Shown one piece after another: positions 38,680-50,684 of a DNA stretch of 64,000 nt. The notes beneath the pieces are model-generated. The model was not told the DNA's origin, searched no databases, and worked only from the letters and a program-made list of their open reading frames with translations. A program made the translations under genes and the position numbers. The DNA is from Rhodanobacteraceae bacterium (GTDB lineage: Bacteria; Pseudomonadota; Gammaproteobacteria; Xanthomonadales; Xanthomonadaceae), in contig JACKOX010000016.1 in the NCBI GenBank assembly GCA_024233975.1, positions 1 through 64,000 on the forward strand, written 5' to 3'. How positions within the stretch are numbered: the stretch's first letter is position 1; each line of letters starts with the position of its first letter.

Positions 38680-39835
38680 TCAGTCCGCCTGGCGGCGCAG
38701 GAACGCCGGAATATCCAGGTAATCCATGCTGCCAGCGGCGGGCTTGCCAGCTTCCGCCGGCGCCGCCTCGGTACCACGTGCTCCCACCGCACGATGATCG
38801 GTCGGCAGCTCGTTGTCGAAATGCTCGACCTGGCCGGTGGTGCCGTTGCGCACCAGTTTGATCGGGCGCCCTGCACCGCTTCGACCGGTTTGGTTGGGCG
38901 ATCGCGCCACGGTTGAGGCCGGTGGCCACCATAGTGACACGGATTCGTCCAGATCGTTGATGACGTTGCTGATGACCACGGTGGCATCTTCCGAGGCGAA
39001 TTCCCTCAATGGTGCGGCCGATCCGTCGAACTCTGCGCATCGAGAAATCCTGGCCGGCGGTGATGTTGATCAGATGCCGCAGGCGCCGGACAGGTTGACG
39101 TCTTCCAGCAGCGGATTGCTGATCGCCATTTCGGCGGCGGTCGCACGGTCCCCGCTGTAGCGCGGCCGGAACCCATCATCGCCATGCCCATTTCGCTCAT
39201 CACTGTACGCACGTCGGCAAAGTCGATGCTGATGAGGCCGACGCACGATCAGATCGGCGATGCCCTGCACCGCGCCCTGCAGCACGTCGTTGGCGGCACG
39301 GGCCTGCACTACGGTCGCCTTGCGGCCCAGCACGGCCAGCAGCTTCTCGTTGGGAATGGTGATCAGCGAGTCACAGTGGTGGCTCAGCCCTCTATGCCCT
39401 TGAGTGCCACCTGCATGCGACGACGGCCTCGAACGGGAAATCTGCTTTGGTGACCACGGCCACGGTGAGGATGCCCATCTCCTGGCCAGTTGCGCTACCA
39501 CCGGCGCGGCGCCGGTACCGGTACCACCACCCATGCCGGCGGTGATGAACACCACGTCCGCGCCCTTCAGGGCTCTGAACGCGTTCGCGATCTTCCAGCG
39601 GGCCTGACGACCCACTTCCGATTGGCGCCCGCGCCCAGACCTCGGTCACGTTGCTGCCCAGCCGCAGAAGAGTCTTGGCGCCGACGCTGGAAATCGCCTG
39701 CATCGGTGTTGGCGCAGATGAATCCACGCCGTCGACGTTGTTGCTGACCATGTGCGACGGCATTGCCACCGCCGCCGCCCACGCCCACGACCTTGATCAC
39801 CGCATTCGGTGCAGTCTTTCGACGAATCTGAACAT
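38680..39835 (-). pseudogene. ftsZ: Cell division GTPase FtsZ, reading frame broken by several indels
   Basis: FtsZ is the tubulin-like ring protein. Start (MFRFVERL) and stop (LDIPAFLRRQAD, the conserved C-terminal peptide) are both visible. Between them the frame changes repeatedly: [51 protein letters not shown] (the GTP loop) and LITIPNEKLLAVLG lie in different frames. The span of 1156 bp is not a multiple of three. One break near 39815 is a single missing G (CTG CACCG where CTGGCACCG is expected). FtsZ is essential, so sequence error is far more likely than a true pseudogene. The frame is clean from about 38905 to the stop. Confidence 0.9.
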
Positions 39836-40037
39836 CACTTGTTTCTCCGTAAAACCGGATTGCTCCGGTGTGTGCCCCTGTAATTGTTGCGACCGGAATG
39901 CGGCCGTGGTTGCCCCTGACACGATCCGCTTCCGGCCGGACACGTCATACCACGACGGCATCCATCCGCCGCGACGCATTGGTTGGATGCGGCGATTGCC
40001 ACATCCGTCTTTGATTGAGGGTAAGCGCGGCCATCGG

Positions 40038-41293
40038 CTAGAACTCACCCTTCGGAACCAGTTGCCCGGCTGCGACCAGAGACCGCCAACCCGCCCGGCG
40101 ACCGCTCGCGGACGACGCGGGCTTTCATCCGCGCACCGGCCAGCAGCAGGCCCACGCCGGCATGCACCGGGCTGTTGATCACTTCGCCCAGTCCCTACGT
40201 ACTGCGGAATGCCCACGCGCACCGGCAGCATGTGCAGCATTTCCTGGCCAGTTCGCAGACGCCTTCCATCTTCGACGCACCACCGCCAACACCCGACCGG
40301 CGCGTACCAGGTCCTCGGAAACTGCTGCGACGCAGTTCGGCCTGCACCATCTCGAAGATTTCCCTGTAGCGGTTCTGCACCGCCCGGCCAGGCCTGGCGC
40401 GCCAGGCGACGCGGCGGGCGGTCACCGATGCTCGGTACCGGATGGACTTCCGCCGTCGCCACTGCGCCAGCGCACAGGCGTAGCGCACCTGATTTCCTCG
40501 GCATGCGGCGTCGGTGTAAAAGGTAGGTGGGCAACGTCATTGGTGACCTGATCGCCGGCAATCGGCAGCGACGCGGTATGACGACGAAGCCCCTGCGCGT
40601 AGACAGCGATGTCGGTGGTACCGGCGCTGATGTCCACCAGCGCCACGCCCAGCTCCTTCCTCTCGTCGCTGGTCAACACCGCATGGCCTGATGCCATGAG
40701 GACAGGATCAGATCACCGTCCACCTGCAGCCTACAGCGGTTCACGCACTTGCCGATATTCGCTGCCGCCGACTGCGCGCCCCACGACCAGGTGCGCGCAC
40801 TTCCAGGCGCACGCCGGATATGCCCACCGGATGGCGGATGCCTCCCCAGAGTTGTCGATCATGTATTCCTGCGCGATAGCGTGCAGGATCTTCTGGTCGC
40901 TGGGAATCGCCACGGCCTTGGCGGCTTCCAGCACGCGATCCATGTCGCCATAGCTGACCTCGCCATCGCGGATCGGAACGATGCCCGGCGAGTTCTCATT
41001 CGCGTGGCTGCCGAGGATCGACGCGTAGACGCTGCGGATCTCGCAGCTGGCCATCATCTCGGCTTCCCTCGATGGCGCGCTGATGGGAGTCTACCGTGAC
41101 CCGATGTCCACCCACCACGCCACGCTTGAGGCCATGGGTGACGTGGTGAGCCCATGCCGATCACCTCGATCGGCTCGCTGGCGTGTACTCGCCGACCAGC
41201 GCCACGACTTCGAGGTGCCGATATCGATCCGGACGATCAGCGATTTGACGCCTTGCGGTTCGCGTCTGCGGGTTTGCCCGGATCTGCTGTCGT
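40038..41293 (-). pseudogene. ftsA: Cell division protein FtsA, reading frame broken by indels
   Basis: FtsA is the actin-like membrane anchor for FtsZ. Recognisable pieces in different frames are KSLIVRIDIGTSK at the N-terminus, EEAEMMASCEIRSVYASI, IPIRDGEVSYGDMDRVLEAA (seen as shorter runs), HAIAQEYMIDNSGE, SINSPVHAGVGLLLAGARMK and a terminal WFR..GEF. The stop codon is clear at 40038-40040. The start is not: the likely position near 41293 reads ACG, so the 5' end is approximate. The gene belongs to the error-dense segment and is probably intact in the organism. Confidence 0.82.
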
Positions 41294-42005
41294 TCTCGCC
41301 CTCGCCTTCGCTCGCCTGGCGGCCACCGGCCGCCAGCCAAGCGGCGAAACCGGTGCTGTAGCGCGCAGGTCGGCGCGGGCCAGCGCGCGGTCTATTGGCC
41401 GTCGCTGGCAGTGCGGCAAAGGGCGGCAGGCGGGCGTCCGCCTGCCACGGCCGATCACCATCAGCCGTCACCACCATCGTATTGACGCAGGCCCAGCTGC
41501 GCGTATCCAGGGTGACGCCGATCACCGTGCCGCGACGGCGCTCAGTAGTTGTCCGGCCTGGCGATAGAGCTCGACCACGTCGGCAATGCGAGACTCGGGA
41601 CCATCCAGCCAGGGCAGCGCATCCGGCAGTCCGGCCTGCGGCGCATCGAACAGCTCGCCACTGGCCGACAGCAGGCGATCCTGCCCCCAACGCCAATTGC
41701 CTTGCGTCGCCCGCGGATGATCAGCGTGTCCGGCCACTGCTTGCGTACTTCAGCGCGCGCCACCCAGGGCAGCGCCTCGACCCGGTCGCGCAGGCGATCC
41801 AGGTCGACCGCGAAGAAGCCGATGCCGGACTCATCCATCACCGTCTCGCGCAGCAGCTGGTCGCTGACCTGGTTGAATCTGCCGCCTGACGCAGCTTCAG
41901 CGGCCAGCGATCGGCCGCGAACCAGCCGTTGAGCAGGCCAACGATGGGGGCCAGCACCAGCAGCACGGCCAGCGTCCACACGGCGAAACGGGTCACGCCA
42001 TTCAT
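41294..42005 (-). pseudogene. ftsQ: Cell division protein FtsQ, reading frame broken by indels
   Basis: FtsQ is the bitopic divisome protein linking FtsA/FtsZ to FtsL, FtsB and FtsI. The ATG at 42005 overlaps the ddl stop and opens a short cytoplasmic tail and membrane helix (RFAVWTLAVLLVLAPIVGLL). POTRA and beta-domain pieces follow in shifted frames: FNQVSDQLLRETVMDESG, FFAVDLDRLRDRVEALPW and VARAEVRKQWPDTLIIR. The C-terminal end is approximate because the frame is lost near 41300. Confidence 0.8.
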
Positions 42006-42965
42006 GCGCCGCCTCCGTCGCCATCCAGCGTGGACCCAGGGACCGTGCTTTCGAATCCGCCGCACAGCGCCGGGGTAATCCGCGCCGACTGCAGCCGCGG
42101 CCTTGGGCAATTCAGCGAATGCGAGGTCATGCCGGGCGCGGTGTTCACTCTAGCAGCCAGAAACTGCCATCGCGATCGCGCATCACGTCCACGACACCAG
42201 CCGTCGACCGATACAATCTGGCCGCCTGCGCCATGAGTCCGCGGAGCGCCTGTTTCCGTCCGCATCGTCCTCGATGCCGGACAGAGGTAGCGCGTGTCGT
42301 CGGCAACGTACTGGCGGATAGTCGTAGTACTCGCCAGCCGGCACGATGCGGATGCTGGCACGCCTGGCCGTCGACCACCGCAAACTGTCAGTTCATCGCC
42401 GACGATCAGGCGTTCGATCAGCAACTCGCCGTCGTAGCGCGCAGCCAGCTCGATGGCGGCCGGCACGTCCGATGCGTCGAACACGCGGCTGATGCCGACA
42501 CTGGAACCCTCACGCGACGGCTTCACCACCACCGGCAGACCAACGCTGGCGATGGCAGCTTCCAGATCCTCATCGGCGCGCGCGGATGAAACACGGCGTA
42601 CGATGCGCGGTCGGCAGCCCGATGGCCTGCCACACCTGCTTGCTGCGCACCTTGTCCATCGACAGCGCCGCACCCAGCACGCCACAGCCGGTGAGCGGCA
42701 CGCCCAGCGCGCGCATCGCACCCTGCAGCACACCATCCTCGCCACCGCGTCCATGCAGGATGTTGAACACGCGGTCGATGCTGCCGGCGCGGATCGCGTC
42801 GACCAGCGCCGGAATGCCGTCCACGCCGACCGCATCCACGCCGCGCGAACGCAGCGCTTCCAGTACGCCGGCGCCGGACTGCAGCGACACTTCGCGCTCA
42901 CTGCCCGGCCCGCCCATCAACACGGCGACGCGCCCGAACACGGCGGGATCGGTGACGCGGCTCAT
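42002..42965 (-). pseudogene. ddl: D-alanine-D-alanine ligase, reading frame broken by indels
   Basis: Ddl (DdlB type) makes the D-Ala-D-Ala dipeptide added by MurF. The first 130 residues read cleanly ([51 protein letters not shown]). The frame then shifts near 42590, and the ATP-grasp part continues as [20 protein letters not shown] and [15 protein letters not shown]. The end overlaps the ftsQ start, and the ATG overlaps the murC stop. The 964-bp span is not a multiple of three. Sequence error is the likely cause. Confidence 0.86.
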
Positions 42966-44403
42966 GCGGCGCCTCCCTGTCCATGCCCGACGAAATCTGG
43001 ATGGAGCCGCCAGGGCGATCGCGCCGCTGTCTGCTCCTGATGTCGCCGGGCACCCAGCAGCAGCAGCAGGTCGCCGTCCTGGAGCACATCGGGCAATACG
43101 TCGATCAGCTCATCGGCGCGACCGACCAGCACCGGGTCCAGTCGGCCGCGCGCACGCACCGCGCGCGCCAGCGACTTGCCGTCGGCACCAGCCATCGGCG
43201 ACCACCGGCGGCGACCTCGCAAAGCAACAGCGCGCATCGACTCCCTAGCCAGTACCTGCACGAAGTCCTCGAACAGATCATGCGTGCGGCTGTAGCGGTG
43301 CGGCTGGAACGCCACCACCAACCGGCGATCCGGCCAGCCGCCACGCGCGGCAGCGAACACGGCCGCCAGCTCGCGCGGGTGATGACCGTAGTCGTCGACC
43401 AGCAGCGCCTTGCTGCCCTCGAACTGCAGCTCACCGAGCTGGCTGAAGCGTCGATCGATGCCCTCGAAGCCAGCCAGCGCGCGGCGAATCGCTTCGGCAT
43501 CCGCGCCCAGCTGCCAGCCAACGGCGGCAGCGGCCAACGCGTTCTGCACGTTATGGCGACCCGGCAGGCTCAGCTCCACCGGCTGCGGCTCGGCATCTGG
43601 CAGCAACAAGGTGAAGGCATATGCGTCCTGCATCCACGACGTCGATGGCGCGTACATCCGCGCCTTCGGCAAAGCCGTAGACAGGACGTGGCGCGGCATT
43701 TCAGCCGCCAGTTCGGCGCAGCCGGCATCGTCAACGCAGAGCACGGCAACGCCGTAGAACGGCAGGCGATGCAGGAACCGAGAAGGCCTCGCGCACCTGG
43801 CTGAAATCACCGCCGTAGTTCTCCAGGTGATCGGCGTCAGCGTTGGTGACCACGGCGATCTGCGGATTGAGGCGCAGGAAGCTGCCGTCGGATTCGTCGG
43901 CTTCAGCCACCAGCCAGTCGCCGCGACCCGGGAGGCGCATCTGCGCCGGCCGAGATCAGCTACCGCCGATGACGAAGGTCGGGTCGAGGCCGGCTTCGCT
44001 CAGCACGCTATGAGCAGATCAATGTCGTTTGTTCCTGCTATGCGTACTGGCCACGGCGATGCTGCGACGAAGCGCATCAGCTCGGCCAGCATCTCGGCGC
44101 GCGCGGCACCACTGGATGCGGCGTTCGCGAGCCGCCACCAGCTCCAGCTGTCACGGCGGATCGCACTGGACACGACAACCACGCCAGTATCGGCGACATT
44201 GGCCGCATCGTGGCCGAAGTGGATGGCGATGCCCTGCACAGTCGTCGCGGCGTCGGATTCGGCCTTGTCGGAACCTGACACCTGGTGGGGCCCAGCGTGC
44301 CCAGCACCTCGGCAATGCCGCTCATGCCGACCCACTGATGCCGACGGCGTACGCGCTTGAAGGTGCGCGACAGGTCCGGTGCCTGGGGCGATGCGCGAAT
44401 CAT
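42962..44403 (-). pseudogene. murC: UDP-N-acetylmuramate-L-alanine ligase MurC, reading frame broken by indels
   Basis: MurC adds L-Ala to UDP-MurNAc. The N-terminal piece (FKRVRR, then GMSGIAEVLGTLG) already lacks about nine bases at the nucleotide-binding loop where VHFVGIGGSG is expected. Later pieces are [55 protein letters not shown] and, in a long clean frame to the stop, LLVDDYGHHPRELAAVFAAA. The span of 1442 bp is not a multiple of three. Start and stop overlap murG and ddl in the normal coupled way. Confidence 0.86.
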
Positions 44404-45460
44404 GCGGCCTCCTTCAGCACGGCATCGGCGGGCTCAGCCGCGTCGGTCTGCCATCGCCCGCGCGGCCTGCGCCATCGCCAGCAACTTTCGCGATGATCCG
44501 CCAGGACTGGCCACGGCATCACCGAGGCGCTCGCGGAAGGCATCGCCCTGCGCCACCAGCAGCGCGGCGCCGCCGCTCGACCAGGAATCTGCATTACGGG
44601 TCTGGTGGTCATCCGCCGCGGTCGGCAGCGGCACCAGGATCGCCGGCGTCCAACTGCCGCCAGTTCAGCCAGTCAGCGCGTCGGCATCGACAGACCACCA
44701 GGTCGGCCTGCTGACAGGGCGGCAACCATGTCCTCGATGAAAGGCTCCGGGCTCACTGACATGAGTGGCGTATGGAAGCCGGCTGGCGGTGAGATCGACA
44801 TTGTCGCGACCGCACTGGTGGCGCAACTCCGATGGCACAGGTCTTCGCAGCCGCGCGATCACGTCCGGCAGCGCCTTGTTCAGCGCGCGCGCGCCCTGGT
44901 TGCCACCGATCACCAGCGCAACTGCAACGACCGGCACGTCCGCCAGGCGCGCTTCTGGTGCACGATCGCCGCAATCGCGCGCACCGGATCGCTTCCACCC
45001 ACTCGCCATTCGGGAACGCATCCGGAAAGCCGCAAAGCACCCGTGTGGCCAGCTTCGCCAGCACGCGCTGGTCAGGCCCGGCGCATTGTCTGCTCTGCGC
45101 GCACCAGCAGCGGTCGGCTGCGCAGCCAGGCAGCAAGACCATTGACCTGCGTGGCAGCTGGAAGCTCAACACCGCTCGCGGCTGATGGCGCATGGATAAC
45201 CGCAGCGCTCTCCCAGACCGCCTTCCGCGCAACGGCAGCAGCAGCTATGGTCAAGCCTTTGCCACGCAGTCCGCTGATGGCCAGCGTTCCATGGAAATGC
45301 CGCGCCCGGCACCAGCCGGTTTTCCATGCCCGCCCGCGATTCAGCCAGACCATCATACGCGTCACGGCGCGATGTAGCGCCCTCGGCAACGGCAAGACCA
45401 AAGATGTGGGCCACCTGCGCCGGCCATGATCAGCACAGGCTTGCTGGTCGACGGATTCAG
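44400..45460 (-). pseudogene. murG: Lipid II synthase MurG, reading frame broken by indels
   Basis: MurG transfers GlcNAc from UDP-GlcNAc to lipid I. Recognisable pieces are SKPVLIMAGAGG (expected MAGGTGGH), GMENRLVP, LAISGLRGKGLTIAAAAVAR, RVLAKLATRVLCGFPDAFP, ALVIGGNQGARALNKALPDV and the C-terminal DAVLKEAA, which ends at 44400 overlapping the murC start. The start codon region near 45460 reads CTG, so the 5' end is approximate. Frame shifts are dense. Confidence 0.8.
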
Positions 45461-46746
45461 CGCGAACGCACGCCTTGGCGCGGCCCTCCGCAGCAGTTTC
45501 GCCGGACGGCTTTGGCGCCAGACTTGCCCTTCGCCCCAGCAGCTCGCTGGGATCAGCGGCGTTGACGAAGTCGTCACTGCGCACCTGGCCACCTGACGGC
45601 TGGCGCGGTCGAGCTCGAAGCCCACCCGCAGCAGCAGACCCGGTGCCATCAGCGTCATCACGGCTCGGAGCCACCGCGGAAATCAGCGGCAGGGAAGTCA
45701 GGCCCTTTGCTGGCAGCAGGCCGAGGTTCACGCCCATCGACACCCAGCGCCTGCAGGCTGATCCACAGACCGACGCCGAAAGCGCAATAGCCGGCAAAGC
45801 CGCGACCCATTTCCATCGCGCGCATCCGATCTGGAAGTCTGACCGGCCAGCAAGAACAGGCCGATGACCACCTGGTAGCAACCCGATGAAACCGGAACTC
45901 CCCGCCAATCACCGACAGGATGAAGTCGGTATGCGCCCCGCAGAACAATCCGTATCGCCGCCACCGAGGCCCACGCCGAAGGTTTCGCCACGACCGATGC
46001 ACATCAACGCCCGCGAGCTGGAAACCGTCGTTGAACGGGTCCGCCCACGGATCGGTGAACGAGGTCAGACGGCGAACGCGGTACGGCGCGGCAATGGCCA
46101 GCGCACCCATCGCCGGGACAACCAGCATGCCCAGCGAGAACAGGTAGCGGAACTTGGCGCCACCCACAGACCATTGCTGGCGATCGCGCAGAGCAAAGCG
46201 TGGCCGAGCCGAAGTCCGGCTGCAGCAGCAGGATCGCGACCAGCACGCCGGCGATGCCCATCGGCTTGATCAGGCCAAGCCATTCCGATTGCACCTGCTC
46301 GCGATGACGCACCAGGTAGCTGGCCAGCCAGACGATCAGCAGCAGCTTGACCGCCCACCGCCTGGAAAGTGGCAGCCCAGCGTGATCCAGCGCCGCGCAA
46401 CTGTTCAACGTGCGGCCGAAGCCGGCAGAAACACCATGGCCAGCAGCACGAAGCAGGCAATCAGCATCCACAGGCTGTAGCGCTCGATGTCGCGCAACTC
46501 ACGCGTCGCCACGAAAGCCGCCGCCATGCCGCCGATGCCGAGGAACAGCAGGTGCTTCCACAGGAAGTAAAGCGGGCTGAGGCCCTTGCCTTCGGCCACC
46601 GCCACCGAACTCGACGCCACCATGACGATGCCGATGCAGATCAGCGCCAGCATGGCGCCCAGCACCACGCGGTCGTAGTGGCCGCCGACGTCGTCGCGGC
46701 GTCGCGCCTGGCGATCGCTTTCGCGCTGGAAGAAGGTCGGCAGCAT
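45461..46746 (-). pseudogene. ftsW: Lipid II polymerase FtsW, 5' part clean, remainder broken by indels
   Basis: FtsW is the SEDS-family septal peptidoglycan polymerase. The first 110 residues are clean (VMVASSSVAVAEGKGLSPLY, FLWKHLLFLGIGG). From about 46405 leftward the frame breaks repeatedly, with pieces GIAGVLVAILLLQPDFGSA, FRYLFSLGMLVVPAMGALA and LTSFTDPWADPFNDGFQLA. The ATG lies directly at the mraY stop, leaving no room for murD. The 3' boundary with murG is approximate. Confidence 0.83.
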
Positions 46747-47831
46747 CAGCGCACCTTGAGGGTCGCCAGACCCAGCAGCACAAGCACCACCGAGATGATC
46801 CAGAAGCGCACGATCACCCGCGGCTCCGGCCAGCCCTTGAGCTCGAAATGGTGGTGGATCGGCGCCATGCGGAAGATGCGCCGGCCGGTGAGCTTGAAGC
46901 TCGCCACCTGCATCATCACCGAGAGGGTTTCGACCACGAAGATGCCGCCCATGATCACCAGCACCAGCTCCTGGCGGACGATCACGGCAATCGCGCCCAG
47001 CGCCGCACCCAGCGCCAGCGCGCCGACGTCACCCATGAACACCTGCGCGGGGTAAGTGTTGAACCAGAGGAAGCCGAGGCCGGCACCGGCAATGGCGGCA
47101 CAGGGCACCACCAGCTCGCCCGCGCCCGGCACGGCGGGGATCTGCAGGTACTGCGCGAACACCGCGTGGCCCGACGCATAGGCGAACACGCCCAGCGCGC
47201 CAGCCACCAGCACCGTCGGCATGATGGCGAGGCCGTCGAGACCATCGGTAAGGTTCACCGCATTGGAGAAACCCACGATCCAGAAATAGGCGATCACCAC
47301 GAAACCGATGCCCAACGGAATCGCCACGCCCTTCAACAGCGGCAGGTACAGCGTGGTCGCCGCCGGTGCGTCGGCGGTCATGTAGAGGATGATCGCGGCG
47401 GCGAGGCCGAACAGCGACTGCAGCAGGTATTTCCAGCGCGCCGGCATGCCGTTCGGATCGCGATGCACCAGCTTGCGCCAGTCGTCGATCCAGCCGATCA
47501 CGCCGAAGGCGACCAGCACGCCCAGCACCACCAGCACGTAGCGGCTGCGCAGGTCGCCCCAGAGCAGCGTGGCAGCGACGACGGCCGCGATGATCAGCGC
47601 ACCGCCCATGGTCGGCGTGCCGGCCTTGCTCAGGTGGCTTTGCGGGCCATCGCTGCGGATCGGCTGGCCACCGGTCTTCAACGACGCGAGCCGGCGAATG
47701 ATCGGCGGACCCAGCCACAGCGACACCAGCAGCGCGGTCAACGCACTGAGGATCGCGCGCAACGTCAGATAGCCGAACAACGCGAAGAAGCGGTCCAGTC
47801 CCTGCAGCCAGCGCGCCAGCTCAAGCAGCAT
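46746..47831 (-). CDS. mraY: Phospho-N-acetylmuramoyl-pentapeptide transferase
   Basis: MraY makes lipid I by moving phospho-MurNAc-pentapeptide onto undecaprenyl phosphate. The 361-residue, ten-helix protein starts [20 protein letters not shown] and carries [30 protein letters not shown] and [15 protein letters not shown], which contain the catalytic aspartates. The C-terminal [20 protein letters not shown] matches the family. Its ATG overlaps the murF 3' end by 11 bp. It is the first clean gene upstream of the error-dense segment. Confidence 0.97.
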   Translation of the reverse strand: MLLELARWLQGLDRFFALFGYLTLRAILSALTALLVSLWLGPPIIRRLASLKTGGQPIRSDGPQSHLSKAGTPTMGGALIIAAVVAATLLWGDLRSRYVLVVLGVLVAFGVIGWIDDWRKLVHRDPNGMPARWKYLLQSLFGLAAAIILYMTADAPAATTLYLPLLKGVAIPLGIGFVVIAYFWIVGFSNAVNLTDGLDGLAIMPTVLVAGALGVFAYASGHAVFAQYLQIPAVPGAGELVVPCAAIAGAGLGFLWFNTYPAQVFMGDVGALALGAALGAIAVIVRQELVLVIMGGIFVVETLSVMMQVASFKLTGRRIFRMAPIHHHFELKGWPEPRVIVRFWIISVVLVLLGLATLKVR

Positions 47832-49203
47832 GCCCGGCCTCCTTGTCAGTCGATGCCGCATGGCTGTCGAGCAGGGCGCGGACCACGCGCTCCATCGCGC
47901 TGGAACGCGAGCCCTTCACCAGGCAGCGGACGGTGGGAGAAAGGCCGGCACGCAGCGCTTCGATGAGACCTTCCTGGTCATCGAAGTGCCGCGCACCGGC
48001 ACCAAATGCGCGACTCGTCGCCGCGCTCTGGGGTCCAACCGTGAACAGGTGAGTGATGCCGGCGCTTTTCGCCAGGGCACCGCAATTGGCATGGAGCTGT
48101 TCGCTGTCAGGGCCAAGTTCGGCCATGTCGCCCAGCACCAGCCAGGTTTCGCCACTGCTGGCCGCCAGCGTGCGGATCGCCGCGGCCACCGAAGCGGGAT
48201 TGGCGTTGTAGCTGTCGTCGATCAGCAATGCGCCATTGTGGAGGCGGTAACGCGTCTGCCGGCCGGCAACGCCGCTGGCGCCAGCCAGGCCCTCGGCAAT
48301 GGCCGACAATGGCACATCCAGCGCCAGCGCCAGGCTGGCCGCGGCCAGCGCATTGCCGACGTTGTGCCGACCATGCAGCGGCAGGTGCACGTCGATGTCG
48401 CCCACCGGTGCATGCAGCCGGAAGGACAGGCCATCGTCATCGTCACGGATGCCGCTGGCATAGACATCCGCACTGGCCTCCAGCGCGAAGCGCAGCACGC
48501 GTCGTGGCGCGACGCGCCCGGCGAAGTATTCGGCGAAGGCATCGTCGGCATTGACCACGGCCACGCCATCCGTCGGCAGCGCCTCGTAGATCGCTCCCTT
48601 GGTGTCGGCCACGCCACGCAGGCTGCCCATGCGCTCCAGATGCGCGCTGGCGATGTTGTTGACCAGCGACACCCGTGGCGGCGCGATGGCGGTCAGCACG
48701 GCGATGTCACCCGGCTGGCCGGCGCCCATCTCGTAGATGCCGAACTCAGCGTCCTCGGGCTGGTCGATCAGCGCCAGCGGCAGGCCGATTTCGTTGTTGC
48801 GGTTGCCGGGATTCGCGTAGCAACGACCAGCGCGCGACAGGATCGCCGCCAGCAGCGTCTTCACCGTGGTCTTGCCGTTGCTGCCGGTGATGCCGATGAG
48901 CTTTGTCTCGCGCTGCGCGGCCATGCCAGCGGCGATGCGCCCGAGCGCTTCACGGGTGTCGCCCACCACCAACTGCGGCGCGGGCACGGACAGCGGATGC
49001 TCACAGAGCACCGCCACGGCGCCGTTCGCCACCGCCTCGGCCGCGAACTCATGACCATCGAAACGCTCGCCGCGCAGCGCGATGAACAGTGCGCCGGGCT
49101 TCAGGCTGCGCGAATCGATGGCCACGGCAGACACTGGAATGTCATCGCCAGTCAGGCGCGCATCGCAGAAGGTCGCCAGCCGGGAGAGTTGCATGGACTT
49201 CAT
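47821..49203 (-). CDS. murF: UDP-MurNAc-tripeptide-D-Ala-D-Ala ligase
   Basis: MurF adds D-Ala-D-Ala to the UDP-MurNAc-tripeptide. The 460-residue Mur ligase has an N-terminal uridine-binding domain, the P-loop [12 protein letters not shown], the [15 protein letters not shown] region, and a C-terminal domain with [19 protein letters not shown] and [10 protein letters not shown]. Start overlaps the murE stop (ATGA). Confidence 0.96.
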   Translation of the reverse strand: MKSMQLSRLATFCDARLTGDDIPVSAVAIDSRSLKPGALFIALRGERFDGHEFAAEAVANGAVAVLCEHPLSVPAPQLVVGDTREALGRIAAGMAAQRETKLIGITGSNGKTTVKTLLAAILSRAGRCYANPGNRNNEIGLPLALIDQPEDAEFGIYEMGAGQPGDIAVLTAIAPPRVSLVNNIASAHLERMGSLRGVADTKGAIYEALPTDGVAVVNADDAFAEYFAGRVAPRRVLRFALEASADVYASGIRDDDDGLSFRLHAPVGDIDVHLPLHGRHNVGNALAAASLALALDVPLSAIAEGLAGASGVAGRQTRYRLHNGALLIDDSYNANPASVAAAIRTLAASSGETWLVLGDMAELGPDSEQLHANCGALAKSAGITHLFTVGPQSAATSRAFGAGARHFDDQEGLIEALRAGLSPTVRCLVKGSRSSAMERVVRALLDSHAASTDKEAGHAA

Positions 49204-50684
49204 GCCCTCGCCTCCAGCGCCCGCCGCGCCACGTCCAGGTCATCGAAGGGACGGCGGACACCCGCGCTTTCCTGGTACGACTCATGTCCCTTGCCGGCGA
49301 TCAGCACCACGTCATCCTGGCTGGCTTCATCAACGGCCAACCGAATCGCCGCGGCACGATCGCGCTCGACGAGAATCGCATCCGGATTCCCGAAGCCCGT
49401 CCGGATTTCCGCGACGATGCCATCGCCATCTTCGTTGCGCGGATTGTCATCGGTGACGATGACCACATCAGCCAGCTGCTCCGCAGCCGCCGCCATCAGC
49501 GGGCGCTTGCCGCGATCACGCTCGCCGCCACAGCCAAACACGCAAATCAAGCGCCCTTCGGTATGCGCGCGCAGGCTGCGCAGGCTCTGCTCCAGCGCAT
49601 CCGGCGTGTGCGCGTAGTCGACGACGACCAGCGGAAGCTCGCCACCACCCAGACGACTCATGCGTCCGTGCACCGGCGTCAGTCGCGACAGTGCGCTGGC
49701 AATCGCCGATAGCGTCCAGTCCAGCGCCAGCAGGCAGCCGGCAACGGCCAGCAGGTTGTCGACGTTGAAGCGGCCCAGCAGCGACGAAACCACGCTGACG
49801 CGTTGGTCTCCCGCGACCAGTGTGAAGGCGATGCCGTTGCCATCCAGATGCAGGTCTTCCGCGCGCAGCGTCGCGCCTTCGCTGCCGGCAGCAGACACCC
49901 CGATGCGGCGCAATGAATCCGACAGCGTGGCAAACAGCTCGCGTCCGAACGGGTCATCCAGATTGACCACCGCCGCGCGCAGCCCGGAGCGCTGGAACAG
50001 ACGCGCCTTCGCCGCGCCATAGGCCTGCATGTCGCCGTGGTAGTCGAGGTGGTCCTGCGTGAGGTTGCTGAACACCGCCACGTCGAAACGCACGCCGTCC
50101 ACGCGACCCTGGTCGAGCGCATGCGACGACACTTCCATCGCCACCACGCGTGCGCCTTCGTCGCGCAGACCGGCCAGCAGGCGGTGCACGGCCACCACAT
50201 CCGGAGTCGTCCGCTCACCCGCGGAAAGCAGCGGATACAGGCCGCTGCCCAGCGTGCCGATGGTACCTGCCGGCGAACCGGCGTCGTGCAGCGCCTGCGC
50301 CAGCAGCTGCACCGTCGAGGTCTTGCCGTTGGTGCCGGTAACGCCAACCATGGTCATGGCGGCGGAAGGCTCGGCGTAGAAGCGGTCGGCGATGCTGCCG
50401 AGGTACTCGCGAAGGCCCGGCACCGGAAACAGGTCGGCGTTCGCCGCCTCGGCGGAGAATTCATCCGGCAGCGGCGGCTCGAACAGGATGGCGCTGGCGC
50501 CAGCCGCGCGCGCCTGCCCGGCGAATCGCAGGCCGTGACTGCTGAGACCCCGCAAGGCGACGAAGGCGTCACCGCGATGGATCTCGCGACTGTTGGCGCT
50601 AAGGCCGGACACGACGGCATCGCGTGCCGGCGGCACGTCGGCGAAACCGGTCAACAGGGTCGACAGTGGCATGCCGGCGCTCAC
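49200..50684 (-). CDS. murE: UDP-MurNAc-L-Ala-D-Glu: meso-diaminopimelate ligase
   Basis: MurE adds the third stem residue. The 494-residue protein has the P-loop [28 protein letters not shown] and, in the C-terminal domain, DDNPRNED. The DNPR motif is the established marker of meso-diaminopimelate specificity, so the peptidoglycan is of the A1-gamma type. It is translationally coupled to ftsI upstream and murF downstream by 4-bp overlaps. Confidence 0.96.
   Translation of the reverse strand: MSAGMPLSTLLTGFADVPPARDAVVSGLSANSREIHRGDAFVALRGLSSHGLRFAGQARAAGASAILFEPPLPDEFSAEAANADLFPVPGLREYLGSIADRFYAEPSAAMTMVGVTGTNGKTSTVQLLAQALHDAGSPAGTIGTLGSGLYPLLSAGERTTPDVVAVHRLLAGLRDEGARVVAMEVSSHALDQGRVDGVRFDVAVFSNLTQDHLDYHGDMQAYGAAKARLFQRSGLRAAVVNLDDPFGRELFATLSDSLRRIGVSAAGSEGATLRAEDLHLDGNGIAFTLVAGDQRVSVVSSLLGRFNVDNLLAVAGCLLALDWTLSAIASALSRLTPVHGRMSRLGGGELPLVVVDYAHTPDALEQSLRSLRAHTEGRLICVFGCGGERDRGKRPLMAAAAEQLADVVIVTDDNPRNEDGDGIVAEIRTGFGNPDAILVERDRAAAIRLAVDEASQDDVVLIAGKGHESYQESAGVRRPFDDLDVARRALEARA

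Noticed and set aside
38680..46746. Genuine pseudogenisation of the division genes
   Set aside because: All seven genes are essential, coupling overlaps are preserved, and damage stops sharply at both ends; sequence error explains it better unless second copies exist.
47830..49617. A 595-codon open frame opposite murF and murE
   Set aside because: Antisense shadow with biased composition; the minus-strand Mur ligases carry all expected motifs.
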